DNA of 64,000 nt from Mercurialis annua (GCF_937616625.2 NC_065571.1:13394501-13458500), one strand, 5' to 3'. Shown: positions 36,207-48,400, counted from the stretch's first letter. The notes: generated by a model not told the origin, from the letters alone. Translations and numbers: made by a program.

Positions 36207-38639
36207 ATTGTAAATTTGATTTCAACTTAGTAGAACATAATGATTTAAACATATCTGCTAATCTTGTCTCGAATCTCGTCACAAAGAAGAACACTCAATT
36301 ACGAAATGGGGTGTGTACAAAACTATTTAGCTAATTTATCTCGAAAAATTCAGTTCGTTTTAATTTAAAATTTTAATATTGATAAAGATTAATTTGATTG
36401 AATTGATTTTAGTGGTAAGAAAATTTTAATTCAATCTTAGTACAAATTGAATAAACCAAAGAAACCAATTCAAAAAAACTAATCGAAATTGATTAGTTTA
36501 GTATTTAACCAGCAAAATAATTTTTTTATATCTATAATTTTGACAACTTGGTCAAATATATTTTGATAAATAATTTAAATATTTTAATCCGTCAATTCGA
36601 ATTGAAAAAAATATATCCAACCCTTAATTTAAATTTATTTCCAGGCACATAATCTTTGTTTTAAAATCACACAATTCTTCTTGAGTAATGCTATATATAA
36701 CCCTCCTCTTTAACCCACCTCTTTTAACCCACCTGATGTGGCACTAAAAGAGTGGATCAATTAAAAGTTGGTATTTGAGATATACACTTTTGGAGGATAA
36801 TTGAACGAATTAAATGCTGCCACGTAAGGAGGTACAAAATGGTGGGTTAAATAGCATTTTTCATTTTTCTTAAAATTTAATTGAACGAAAAGGAATAGTT
36901 GCGCAAGCAGAGGCGCAACATTATTTGCTGACCCTCTTATAAAAAATGTACTTAATTAAATAGACAAATCCTAACAATCATCAATAAACGGATTGATCCC
37001 TGGTTTGAGCGGCTAGCTCATGCTCATGACAGCTTCCAATGTGTCGGATTACAAGCGGACATAAACGTCAACCTAAGAGCTAGCCGAAATGATTGTAGCT
37101 CGATGATCTAAAGTGAATCTCGAGCTAAAACCATACGGATAAGGGTTAGCTCTGAAACAGAGAATTATTTTAAAGAAACTGCCATCAATCACTTTGCGGG
37201 CAACTTTGAATATTTTTTCTTCGGTTATTTCTAATGGAATGTCATCTTTGGACTTTTCCTTTTCGTTTTTACGATCCACGTATAGTGCTCATAATCATTG
37301 ATTGCGCAGTTGAAATACGTCACACGACCCATCATTAACCGGAACATATCAATGTGGGATATGGAACTGAGATGGCAAAACATGCGACACAACCTTAGAA
37401 TTCTCTTTCAATCGGCACATATGATCGTGTCGAATGTTCACCATAAACTGAATGATGAGCACTAGGCTCAATATTTATATATCTGCTACATGCAGCATTG
37501 CAAGCCATCCTTTCCATCATTAAAAGCAGCTTGGGCACTGATTCAATTGCAGCATTCACCCCAGGTAGTGCAATCTGCTTTTCACTTGCATTATCGATAG
37601 TAACATGAACTGTATTTATAGCCAATACAAACTTTACGGCTGCATACATGGATACGGATCTGGCGACTCCACTTGATCCAGAAGATTGTATCAACCATTG
37701 TATTGGGGAAATATGTCAAATCCAAGGATTCCAACCACACCTGATTTGGCTGCTTTTAATTTCCTCTTAACCACTAGCTATTTGTTTTGAATGATAATAG
37801 CAATCCTTCAGAAGCCTCTCATTGATTTTTAGGGTGATTAATGACCACCTTAATTAAGAGCATCTAATGAAGCTTTGTTGAACCTTGTTCCACCAATTCC
37901 AAAGGGAATGACCTTGAAGGTTATAGAGATTTGCAATAATTAGTATTCCACCAAATGTAATTTTTGTGAAAATCCTTCATTTTCTTTGCTTACAATTGAT
38001 CACAAGTCGTAAAAAAAATAACTAAAAATTTATTTGCTCTTTCTAGAAATGTAAAAAAATTATTTATATTCGCCTAAAAATATTGTATTTTAAATTTATG
38101 GTGGGATTATTTTCCAAATACCTACTTTGGGTAAATTATTTACACCATTTTGGCCCATCCTTTCCTCTTATCCTACATCACCTAATAAACTAAATTATTT
38201 ACCAAAAATACCCACTATATAAAGAAGTCTTATCTCATTTTAGGTTAAATTTTTACATAGCCACCTTTTTTTTCTCTTTTCTTTTCTTCTTCTTTTCTTC
38301 TTCTTTTTCATTTGATTTACAATTTATCTCCTCCGATTACTTTTCCGTTCGTCTTTCCGGTCGTGCTTCTGTTCGTCTACTTCCGATGGATTTCTCGTCG
38401 TTTCCGGTCGTTTTTCCGTTCGTTTTTTCCGTTCGCGCTAGTCCGTTTGTCTCTTCCGTTCGCACTATGGATTTCTCGACTCGTTTTTAGATTTGTGTAA
38501 TTTTTTAGGTTTTTTGTAATGATTTAAATATTTTGTAAATAAATTATTGTAGATCTATAATTTTTTGTTTATAAAATTTATTCTATTATTTATATAATTA
38601 TTTTTTTTTTCTCTTATTCATAGATTTGTTTATTGCTAC
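36207..38639. other. Intergenic region, no supported gene
   Basis: Open frames at 37073-37279 and 37395-37694 (minus) look somewhat protein-like (the second ends near VPIEREF) but match no family I recognise and are not called as genes. Near 36690-36870 short partial inverted words (AACCCACCT, GGTGGGTTA) around GATGTGGCAC and GCCACGTAAGG suggest a small MITE. Confidence 0.4.
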
Positions 38640-38945
38640 TGATTTTGTAGGGAAAAAATTGATTTATGGTGCATTTATAATAATTTTATAATATAATTAC
38701 GTTTTAGTGTATTTTTGATGTATTTATAGTGTATTTTTGCCGTTTTTTAGTATATTTATGGTGCATTTACAGTGTTTATGGTGTATTTGGAGTGTTTATG
38801 GTGTGTTTGCAATATTTCATGGTGTAAACCACAAAAAACACTACAAAATGCCATAAATACACTACTTATACGCTATATATACACTACTTATACACTAATC
38901 TTACACTATATAAACACCATAAAAACACTATATATACACTATAAA
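38640..38945. repeat. Degenerate GTGTTTATG minisatellite with inverted half
   Basis: 38660-38825 repeats units such as TTTATGGTGTATTTG and GTGTTTATGGTG. 38840-38945 carries the inverted form (CACCATAAAAACACTA, ATACACTACTTATACACTA), so the two halves could pair. Upstream, 38250-38480 is pyrimidine-rich with TTTCCGTTCG words. Confidence 0.6.
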
Positions 38946-39672
38946 AAATAAAAAAAATTCCAGAAAAAAAAATTTATAAAAAATAAAAATTAACACTATA
39001 TAAAAAAAACTGTCGGTCGGTTCGATCGACCGAAAACTGAAATTAAAAACCGACAAAAAAATATTTTTGAAATTAAAAAAAGAAAAAGATATTTTTCGTA
39101 AATAAAAAAAGGTGAAAAAGAAAATTCAGAACTTGCAGATAAAGATGTAAATAAGTTATCAAAATATGTATTTTAAAAAATTACCAATAATTATTATTCA
39201 AATAATATAGATTAAATTTGCAATTTTATGCTCTTTTCCATCCTATAAAAATTAAAAAAAAAAACGTGACTGAGTTATGATTCGATAAAAATAGCTTCTT
39301 TCAAACACAAAAATATTAAAATATTCCTAACAATTTATTTTATTTTATCAATATGAAATGTATATCTTGATTTTTAAGAATCATTAATTCAAAATAGTTT
39401 TCTAAAATTTTATCTAGAAATGTGATAACCATAAACAGAGGAAGTAGTATTCAAAGAAAGAAATTACTCATTTTGGACGAGAATAAGGTGAAACCAAAAT
39501 CTTGATCAGTACACAGAAAAGCAATAAGAAATTCAAGAACAAGTATAACAGAGACCCTAGCATAACACAGAAATTAAAACTGAAAATCACTAGATTAAAT
39601 ATCAAATCCAACAAAAATCAAATTGTACAATTACAACAACGTAAAATCTCTTTCCATTTGATCCAACTAGAA

Positions 39673-40059
39673 TCAACGCTCGTCACCGGAATCATCACCG
39701 GAATCATCATCATCATCATCAGAACCAAACTCATCACAATCATCAGCACAACTATCATCTATTTCAGAATCATCCTCATCATCCTCATCATCATCGGATA
39801 CCGGTTTTTTCTTCCCGTGAAGCTCCAGCTTACCAATTCCACCAAATCTCGTCATCAAACTGCCATCAAAAACTGCCCCATCAATACCAATATTGCTCTT
39901 AAAATATGGTGTTTGTTGCAACAGTAACGATGATCGTAGCTCAGCTATGATGTCATTGGATTTATGGGTACTGCCCATACCGGAGACCGATCCACGTAGA
40001 AGAAGATGGAGAGGAGACGACGGTTTGGCGTTTTTGAGTAGCATCATTCTGGCCGCCAT
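39673..40059 (-). CDS. Small protein with basic N-terminus and acidic C-terminal tail (128 aa)
   Basis: Unrecognised single-exon gene. The first ~30 residues (MAARMMLLKNAKPSSPLHLL and following) are basic, hydroxylated and free of acidic residues, like a mitochondrial or plastid targeting sequence. The middle (about 31-85) is ordinary and contains YFKSNIGIDGAVFDGS and GGIGKLELHG. The last ~45 residues are almost entirely Asp, Glu and Ser. The start codon sits in AAAAAATGGCGGCC, a good plant context. A TATA-like box lies about 45 bases upstream and a telo-box further on. The acidic tail makes opposite-strand frames appear, but the composition and promoter favour this strand. Function unknown. 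Confidence 0.68.
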   Translation of the reverse strand: MAARMMLLKNAKPSSPLHLLLRGSVSGMGSTHKSNDIIAELRSSLLLQQTPYFKSNIGIDGAVFDGSLMTRFGGIGKLELHGKKKPVSDDDEDDEDDSEIDDSCADDCDEFGSDDDDDDSGDDSGDER

Positions 40060-40101
40060 TTTTTTGCTCTGTTATTATTAATGGGGGGGGAGTATTTGGG
40101 T

Positions 40102-40131
40102 TTTTATATGTAGAGTCAGGGTTTAGGGTTT
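40102..40131 (-). promoter_or_regulatory. TATA-like box and telo-box upstream of the acidic-tail gene
   Basis: On the minus strand ATATAAAA (40102-40109) lies about 43-50 bases before the start codon. AAACCCTAA (telo-box, 40123-40131) lies just upstream. A G-box CACGTG is at 40155-40160. Telo-boxes are common in promoters of plant housekeeping and translation-related genes. Confidence 0.55.
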
Positions 40132-40364
40132 TAGAGACTTTGCAGAAGAGTGGGCACGTGGCGGTTTCAGTAGTTCTCAGATCTTTCTGGACATTTCATC
40201 AACCGCCCATAGTAGATATATTTTGCTTAGGGAAGTTTAGGGGAATACCTAAAAAAAACTAAGATATTTGTAAATTTACCTCAAAAACTGAAAATTTATA
40301 AGTGTACCTAAAAAAAAAAAAATTATTTTTTTACTCCGCAATTTATTTTTTTACTCCGCAGTTT

Positions 40365-40720
40365 CAAACGGTTTCAAATACAGTTTCTAATAGAGTTTCA
40401 AACGGTTTATAACGGTTTCATAAAAATAGAATTTCAAACGGTTTCAAATACAGTTTCAAAAAACACAATTTGAAACTGTTTTATAAAAACGTTTCAAATA
40501 GAGTTTCTAATAGAGTTTCAAAGGGTGTCAAATAGAGTTTCTAATAGAGTTTCAAACGGTTTATAACGGTTTCATAAAAATAGAGTTTCAAACAGTTTCA
40601 AATACAGTTTCTAATAGAGTTTCAAACGGTTTTTAACAGAGTATTTTTAAAAAAATTTGACATTTTTGAAACTGTTTATAATACAGTTTCAAACAGTTTA
40701 AAAAAAGGAGTATTTTTACA
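40365..40720. repeat. GTTTCAAA minisatellite
   Basis: Repeated units of GAGTTTCAAACGGTTT, ACAGTTTCTAATAGAGTTTC and TATAACGGTTTCATAAAAAT in a roughly 75-95 bp higher-order order, with inverted AAACTGTTT words. No coding frame. Confidence 0.75.
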
Positions 40721-40868
40721 AATTTTTTCGGAGTAAAAAAATAAATTTCGGAATAAAAAAATAAATTTTTCGAAAAAAAATGTAGACAAATAATTTTTCA
40801 AAGAACAGAGTATTTTTACAAATATTTTGAAAAACGGAGTATTTTCTGCAAATTCCTCTTTTGCTTAA

Positions 40869-41175
40869 GGCCTAATTACTTAAAAATCACCCACCTTATA
40901 ACTTTTTTTCATTTATACCATGATCTAGGAAATTTTTAATTGGAACCTATTTTCGATTTTTATGTTTCATCTCTACCTTAATGAGTTGAATTGACCTATT
41001 TTCTTTTAAAAAAATGTTTAAATTAGTCCTTCATTTTTAACCTATATTCTGATAAAACGTTAATGTTAATCATTTATGTATCTTGTTTTTAATATTTTCA
41101 TCCTTAAATTAATTAAATTATCAAATTTTTTAATTTTGAGGTACAAATGAAACATAAAAATCGAAAATAGGTACT
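40869..41175. mobile_element. Truncated Mutator-type MITE (7711 family)
   Basis: The left end GGCCTAATTACTTAAAAATC matches the 7711 and 12752 elements, with TTTATACCATGATCTAGG following. The right side retains the inverted partner of the inner arm (GAAACATAAAAATCGAAAAT) and then breaks off, so the terminal part and the second target duplication are missing. Confidence 0.65.
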
Positions 41176-42035
41176 ACCGAAACTTGATTCAATTAACGTG
41201 TTTTGTTTCAGAAACGTTTCAAAAATTTGAAGTTTAAGAAACGAGATTTCACTTTTTATATAAAAAAATTTAAAATAATACTATTTCACCGTATCCGATT
41301 ATCCCATTTGTCCATATCTTTTTTCATTGTCCGTATTGCATATATGGCAAACTGTTTTAAAGGCATTTGATTTCGCTTTCCAGTATATTTTTTATGGTGT
41401 GTTAATTTCAGTTTTTTAGTAAAATTTTAGATATTTATTTTTTAAATAATTTCACTTTAATATTTGGTAAAAAAAGTTAAAACTTTTTTAGAGTGATTTG
41501 AATCTCCAACAGTTGCAGTTGAAAATGCAAAATTGTGAAATTTTTTGTTAACAGCTAATAGTTTTTTTATATTTTTAATTATTTAAATAAAATTATCCAT
41601 ACTAAAATATATTATTTTTATAATATATAAAATAGTTAAAATTATTTTTAAATACATTAACCATTTATAAATTATTTTATTTATTTCAGAGTAGCAATAA
41701 TTCAATAATTTTTTAAATAAATCATAAATATATCAATATATATAAATAAGTTTCAATTAAACATTATTTTTTGTAAAAATTATTTTTAATTAATTTTATT
41801 TAATATAATATATAGTGGTAATTTTCTAAAATACATATTTTGGTAACTTATTTACACTTTTACCTGTCAAGTTTTCATTTTCTTTTCTAACTTTTTTTAT
41901 TTACGAAAAATACCTTTTTTTTTTAATTTTACAAATACCTTTTTCGGTTTTCAAGCAAATTAGGTAGCGTTGGAAAATAGGAAAAGATAGGCTAAAATGA
42001 TGTAAATACTTTTCCAAAAACAGGCATTTGGAAAA
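41176..42035. other. AT-rich spacer, no gene seen
   Basis: No supported frame. The minus-strand frame at 41901-42113 overlaps the MITE end at 42036 and is not credible. Confidence 0.45.
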
Positions 42036-42426
42036 GGCAAAAATACTGAAAACTCCCCCACCTTTGAACTTTTTTTCAATTCCACCACCACATAGGAGAA
42101 TTCTCAATTGCACCCTATTTAGGGTTTTCAGTTTTTATCTGTACCCCAAAATAAAAAAAATTGATAATAATTAATTCAATGATAAAATTATTAAAACCAA
42201 CTAAATAGAGGGATTGTATCATTATTTTTTCCATTTGGAAAAAACAAATAAATTAGTATATGAAGGATTAATTTAAACTTTTTTCTAAATAAAAAGAGGT
42301 CATTTTAGTCAATTGGGGTACAGACGAAAACTGAAAACCCTAAATAGGGTGTAATTAAAAATTCTCCTACGTGGTGGTGCAATTGAAAACAAAATCAAAA
42401 CTGGGGGGTTTTTAAGTATTTTTGCC
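42036..42426. mobile_element. Mutator-type MITE, perfect 9-bp TSD
   Basis: Ends GGCAAAAATACTGAAAACTC and the inverse of GGCAAAAATACTTAAAAACC, flanked by a perfect 9-bp duplication TTTGGAAAA (42027-42035 and 42427-42435). Arms of about 110 bp include GCACCCTATTTAGGGTTTTC and its inverse. No coding sequence. It differs in end sequence from the GGCTTAATT elements but has the same architecture. Confidence 0.88.
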
Positions 42427-42435
42427 TTTGGAAAA

Positions 42436-43317
42436 TAATCCCTATAATATAACTTATTTATAATTTATTTTTAAAATAAAAATAAAAATCATATCCTTTA
42501 AGGTCCTAACATATAAACAGAAACAATTAATCAAATTTCACTAAACATAATTATTTACCGCTACCAACTACTGGTTATAAAAAACAGCTATAAATAATAA
42601 GTTAATATCTAACAGCTATCAGCTATCAGCTATCATTTACGGCCGCGGGATCACTACCTACTGTCCCTCCAAGTCCAACAACCATTCTCCCATTTTGAGA
42701 ATATCTGTAAATAAAAAGTAAAAGTAAGTTCAAATACATTAAAGCGGTAAATTAGGAGGTATAATTTTTGAAAGTTTAATTTTTGTGAATATAATTTAAA
42801 ATTGATGAAACATATACTTTCCTCCAATTAAAATAATTTTATACATTTGAAATAAATGAATAAAATATTAAAACTCTAAAGGTTATATAAATAATTAATC
42901 AAATTCTACCACACAAGTGATAATAAAACATCTAATTGTAATGATGTTTAGGAAAAATTTATACTATAACTATGGATTTTCTGTTTTGATAATAGAAGAA
43001 CTACTTGCAATAGCCAAGAAAACAAATATTAAGTTAGCAGTTTCTTTATGGTTGATGTTAACCTATATTGTTATAAACAAAACCCTGTAATTATAATTTA
43101 AGTATTTTGGATTCACTACTATAATATTTTTCTTTTCTTTCCAATTGTTGCTCATGCTAATTTTCAACAAATTAAAACTGAAAACGTTTTAACTCCATTA
43201 ATAATTGGGTTTTATAACAACCTATTCTATTTAGCAATTTAAATAGCTTATGCTACATAAGATATTTTCATGTTCAGCCATTAATTAATTTGTCGTAGAC
43301 ATTGATAAGTAAATACA
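42436..43317. other. Intergenic region upstream of the third ATL gene
   Basis: No gene seen. A short run AACAGCTATCAGCTATCAGC (about 42610-42630) is a minor tandem repeat. The last 200 bases presumably hold the ATL promoter; no single TATA box was chosen. Confidence 0.4.
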
Positions 43318-43821
43318 ATGATTTCTCTGATCTTTACATTCTTATTTTCAAATACATTAATTTTTCATCCAAATATTTTCATTTTCATTAGTGTCATAAG
43401 CATCATTTTATTTTGTATGATCGTATTAGCATTTTCATTTGCTATGTTAATAGTTTTCTTTGCTCTTTATATTACATTCAGACGTATCGTCCAGCCTCTG
43501 ATTCTGTCCCCTAATAGATTCTTCATTGAACACGCCATTGATTCGTTCGATTTACTTAGCGAATTCCTATGTTTGATTGAAGAACGGAAATTAAAAAATC
43601 GATGTATCGGAAAAGTGTTGCCATCCGTGAAGTATAAGGATTGTGATTGGAAATTAAAATATGACGATTGCGCAATTTGCTTGGAAGATTACAATGATGG
43701 AGAATCATGCAGAATTTTACCAATGTGCAGACATGTTTTTCATTTGAATTGCATAGATCATTGGTTAAAAAACAGCCTAACATGCCCAGTTTGTCGTCAA
43801 TCTATAACCTTAGATTTATGA
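43318..43821 (+). CDS. ATL-type RING-H2 finger E3 ubiquitin ligase (167 aa)
   Basis: Hydrophobic from residue 3 to about 54, long enough for one extended or two closely spaced membrane segments ([20 protein letters not shown] and following). A juxtamembrane [11 protein letters not shown] follows. RING-H2 ligands are C118, C121, C137, H139, H142, C145, C156 and C159 with W149, in exact ATL spacing. The GLD-motif region is degenerate ([11 protein letters not shown]). Intronless; almost no sequence follows the RING. It shares RING residues with the 35,622 gene ([19 protein letters not shown] versus YEDCSICLEDYKNGEACRI), so the two are recent paralogues. Confidence 0.92.
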   Translation: MISLIFTFLFSNTLIFHPNIFIFISVISIILFCMIVLAFSFAMLIVFFALYITFRRIVQPLILSPNRFFIEHAIDSFDLLSEFLCLIEERKLKNRCIGKVLPSVKYKDCDWKLKYDDCAICLEDYNDGESCRILPMCRHVFHLNCIDHWLKNSLTCPVCRQSITLDL

Positions 43822-44432
43822 TGAAAATGTGCAATTTTTGTACAAACTTTCTTTAGATTAGTTTTTCTCCAAATAATTTTTTCAATTGAGAGAGATCATC
43901 AACAAAACTACCAGCAACCTCGATAAAAGAATCAAGAGGAAATATCATTTTTTTCAATTCATCGAGGGTCCAATATTTTACAAATGGACCGTATAAGATA
44001 GAAGTAGTTCATCTCTTACGTTCACCATATAAATGTGACAAACTCTCATCTAAATAGATGAATGTAGTCGTTTAAAAATTTGAATTTGAGATCAGGAACG
44101 ATCATTTGATTGATGGCGTGGAGTTCAAATTGGAGTTTTTCACATTTATAATAGAGTAAGAATATCAATTATGCTTTTATCTAATAAATAAATATAATTT
44201 TAAGATTTAAGGATTTTAAATTTAATTAAATATAAAAAAAGAATCAATCGCGGGTTTAATTATTTCCTTATAAAGCAAAATCTATTTAGTATTTTAAAAT
44301 ATCCTTATTTAACAATTTTTCATTAGGAAAGAAATTGAAAGCCACAAATGGTTGTCACATGTACCAGTTTAACTCTATGGATCTTTTTTGACTTAATTGC
44401 TACTAATGCTTGATAGTTAATGATTTATTTTA
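43822..44432. other. Spacer between ATL gene and MITE
   Basis: Presumed 3' UTR of the ATL gene followed by AT-rich sequence; nothing else recognised. Confidence 0.4.
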
Positions 44433-44801
44433 GGGTTACTTCCTAAAAAATTACGAAATTTACACGAAATTTCATTTTAATCATGACCTTTAAAAGTTGT
44501 CATTTAAAGACACGAACTTTCATATTGTTTCAAATCCATCATTTCAGTATATTTTTATTGACTAAATTTTTCACTAAACCATTAATAAAAAACCCAAGTT
44601 ATTAATCAACATCAAATCTTATTATCTTTCAGTTAGAGTATTTAGAATTATGAATTTTTAGTCAGATAAAATACACCGAATTTTACTTTGCTAATAGATT
44701 TGAAATAAAATAAAAGTTCGTGTCTTTAAATGACAACTTTTAAAGGTCATGATTAAAATGAAATTTCGTGTAAAATTCGTGATTTTTTTAGGAATTAACC
44801 C
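44433..44801. mobile_element. Mutator-type MITE, perfect 9-bp TSD
   Basis: Ends GGGTTACTTCCTAAAAAATT and the inverse of GGGTTAATTCCTAAAAAAAT, flanked by a perfect 9-bp duplication TTTATTTTA (44424-44432 and 44802-44810). Arms of about 90 bp include CATGACCTTTAAAAGTTGTC and its inverse. No coding sequence. It lies within 90 bp of the Tat copy 2 insertion. Confidence 0.88.
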
Positions 44802-44892
44802 TTTATTTTATAAGAGTTCTTTAATTAGAAATAGAACTACTGTAAATAAATTGCTAGTGAGAATTAGCAGAGATTAATATTCATTTTCAAAC

Positions 44893-45371
44893 TGTTTACA
44901 CCGGCCCAAATAATTGTTGGATAGGAGCTTCATGTGGGCTTACAAGGGATTCAGGCCCAACGAAAAGTCTTTTAATTATTGCTTTTTCTTCTTATTAGGA
45001 GTTTGTAACTCATTAGGAGTATTTTATCTTTTAGAATTTTAGTCCTAATTGAATTAGGAGTCTTAGTTATGAGGAGCTATAAATAGCTCAGAGCTTCATT
45101 ATTTTTGTATCAACAAATCAATCAATCAAAAACCAAGCCCAGTGCTTTTTATCCCGCAATCTCCGGATTGTTTTAATTTAGGAGTAGTTTTCGGTATTAA
45201 TCTCGCCTGAGTCCGTGACTCCCAGATTATTACTTTTTAGATCACGTGGTTAAGTGTTTTTAACCAAACAAGCCCTGTGAATATCTGCATAGGTTCGTTA
45301 AAGTATCAAACCTCAAACCGATCCCGATTATAAATTCAAAGATTCGAGTCCGGAATATTTCCAGGCGAACA
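44893..45371 (+). repeat. 5' LTR of Tat copy 2
   Basis: Starts TGTTTACACCGG and ends CCAGGCGAACA. A TATA box is visible in GAGCTATAAATAGCTC (about 45075-45090), placing transcription start some 30 bases later. Four substitutions separate it from the 3' LTR. Confidence 0.95.
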
Positions 45372-45376
45372 TCTTT

Positions 45377-45395
45377 TGGCGACTCCACTGGGGAC
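45377..45395 (+). other. Primer-binding site of Tat copy 2
   Basis: TGGCGACTCCACTGGGGAC, five bases after the LTR. It begins with the TGG that pairs with a tRNA 3' CCA. The gag start codon follows only six bases later, an unusually short leader. The priming tRNA was not determined. Confidence 0.82.
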
Positions 45396-45401
45396 CAGTT
45401 T

Positions 45402-48400
45402 ATGGTTAGCACAAAAACGGACTTTAAGGACGATTCCAGGCACGCTCGGTCCATACGCCGACAACAACGGAAGGAAGGTGACATAGTAGACGAATCCGAT
45501 TCGGATAGATCAGAAACCATGGCCAAGGACAAACAGGTGAACCAATCAAGCAAGGTGCCGAATACAACGGACACCGAGGGGAGCTTACCTAAGGACAAGG
45601 TCGACGACGCGACCGATGACATGATAGACTACTCGCGCCAGCTTCCTCCCTCTCGCCCTTCTCTATCACAGGCTGACTTCTCGGCCATGAGGGGCGAAAT
45701 AGCGCAAGAGAACAAGCAAATGTTCGACGGTGCTATGCATCAGATGTCCGAAGTAATGAGGAACATCATGGCCGATCAAACGTCGGTCCAGAGGCAGATC
45801 CAAGGGAACTTAGATGGCCTCAATAAGGCAATGGAAAACCTAGGGCGATTATTTTCTGGGCAATCCGCGGCCGATCAAGGGTACAGAAGGGCCGAACAGA
45901 ACCAAACACCAAGCCGCTTTGGTCAACCAGGTGGTTCGGCCGAACAACAACCCAACAAGATGGGGTATACATATGGTTCCGTTAAGCTCTTAACAAGGAA
46001 CGAGGCCGAGTTCTCAGGAAGGGCCGATCACCCGGGAGCCAGCTCGTCCAACCCACAAGGCGAGGCTAGACCACAAGGGGGACCTACTGGAGCCAACACC
46101 CAGGAGCCCAACACGGGCGAACGATCGTACTCCGAGGGAGGCGATCCAAGCATATACAATCAAGGGCAACTCGTGGACATGCTAGAAAGGCTCGGGGTGG
46201 ATCTGCGACCTATGCCTCGCCCATCGTACATGAAACCGTATCCAGACTGGATCGACAAGTTATATCCGTTCCCAAGGGGGTATAAAGTGCCAGAGTTTAG
46301 TTTGTTTTCGGGCGAGGAGAAGCGCCAATCGACGGTTGAACATGTCGCCCGGTTTTCAGCTCAGTGCGGCGAAGCAGCCGCTCATGATTTCTGGAAGCTC
46401 CGGCTTTTCGCCAGCTCCTTGACAAAAATGGCGTTTACATGGTACTCTAGGTTGTCGCCCAATTCGGTGGACACATGGAAGGACCTCGAAATCCTCTTCC
46501 ATGAAGAATTTTACAGGGCACCACCTGATGTCACCCTAGCTGACCTCGCCCGAATCTCACAGCTACCGAGTGAGTCGGCAGAGAAGTATATCGGCCGATT
46601 TAGAAATCTCAGGACTAGGTGCTCCACCAAAATGTCAGAGGCTGATTGCGTACCTATGGTGGTGAGAGGGATGAGTTTCGCCATGAGGGAACACTTCGAG
46701 GGCCACAGGTTTCGTGACTTGTTCGAGCTAACGAACAGGGTGACGAGCTACGAAAGACTCCTCCAGGAAAAAGAACAGAGGAGAGGCGCATCTAAAGGGA
46801 CCTATTACAAAGACCAGCTTGACGTGGCCGTGGTGTCCGATAGCGAGGATAGTGGTTCCGAGGATGAAGTCAACATGGCCGAATTTTTGGGAACGAAACC
46901 CCTGGAATGTTCGGCCTTGCGAAAGCCTGGCTTTGTTAAAAGGAATAAGACCGCGGTGGTACAAAAAGAGTATTCATTCGACCTGACTAAAGCCGACGAC
47001 ATATTCGATGCCCTGTTGAAGGATGGGCAGATCGCCCTAAGCGAAGGACATACGATTCCACCGTCGGAAGAGCTAGTCGGTAAGGATTATTGCAAGTATC
47101 ATAACTCCTGGAGGCACAGCACGAACAATTGCGTGAACTTCAGAAACGTGGTTCAGAAGGCGATTAACGAAGGGAAACTTCTGTTCCCAACAAAGAAAGA
47201 GGCCGATGCCAAATACGTGGCTATTAACACAGTTCGGCCTCACTTTGATAGCTACCTAGGGCAAGGGCAGATACAAAGTAAGTGGAATCCAAGAAGACCC
47301 AAGCCGAGAGTAGAGACCGACGGTTCAAAGTGGCGAGGAGAAAAAGGGCAACCTCAACAACAGAAGAGGAAGCGATATAACTCGCCTACAGCAGATATGA
47401 CTTGCCCATCATGCAGTACGTGTTTCAAAGTCAAGGGAAGCGAGAACACGAGGAAGCATCCCAAGACCTTTAAACCGAGATCGCCCACAGAACAGTGGCA
47501 GAGGCATGAGCCACAACGGAGGCCTGCCACTAATGTATTCAAGAGGATATTTCGACCAACGGAGGAGACCCCTCGTATGACGAAAACCCAGAAGAGGCGA
47601 ATGCAAAGGCTGCGACAAGAGTCGCGGGCGAATCACGGGGCAGAATCGGCTCTCAGAGAGCAGCACGGAAATAGGCCAGTAACCGAGAGACTGGGGGCAA
47701 GGAACCAGGCCGATGCGGACGCCAAATCACCTGATAGGCGAAATGCCAAGGTAAGGAAGGTTTGGATGCCGAAGAGCGAAAAACAAGCGGCCGATGTGTC
47801 CGTAACGACAGTGGTTCACAAGGATGACGAAGATTCCAGCAACCGACCGTCCTACAAGGACGTACTGGTGTCGCACCACGGTGGCCAGCTTAAAGCGAGA
47901 TTGCCCAAAAACCGCGAGGTCATCGTTTCGCACAAGAAAGGCATGTTGAAAGCCTGGGTCCCGGTGGTAAGGGATGAATACGGAGTAAAAGTGGTCACGC
48001 TCCCTAACTCCTACAGAAGTAAACCGGGGCAAAAGGCAACGTTGGAAGGCGATGTAATCATACCAGAAGGAGATAGCGCCGACAATACCGCGGTAGTATC
48101 TCTTAGCAAACCTCCAACAAGGATGACTAGGCATATTCGGCCGCTGTATATCAAGGCCGATTTGAATGGGGTATCGATTAACAGAGTCCTCATCGATAAC
48201 GGGGCTGGCGTCAACATACTACCAGCAAAGATGCTCAAAAAACTGGGCATAACGCGGGATCAGCTGGACCCGACCGACGTTTACATGACTGACTTCGCAG
48301 GGGGCGAGACGCCGGCCGAGGGGTACATCACTCTCAGAATCAAGGTAGGGCGAGTGGAAACCGAAGAAGGGTTTTTCGTGGTCAACGCCCGGAGCAACTA

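Noticed and set aside
37395..37694. 99-codon minus-strand frame, with a second at 37073-37279
   Set aside because: Looks mildly protein-like but no domain, no clear splice link and no promoter; not enough to call a gene.
39502..39927. 141-codon plus-strand frame rich in Ile/Thr
   Set aside because: Complement of the acidic (GAT/TCA-rich) tail of the minus-strand gene at 39673-40059 and its flank; low complexity.
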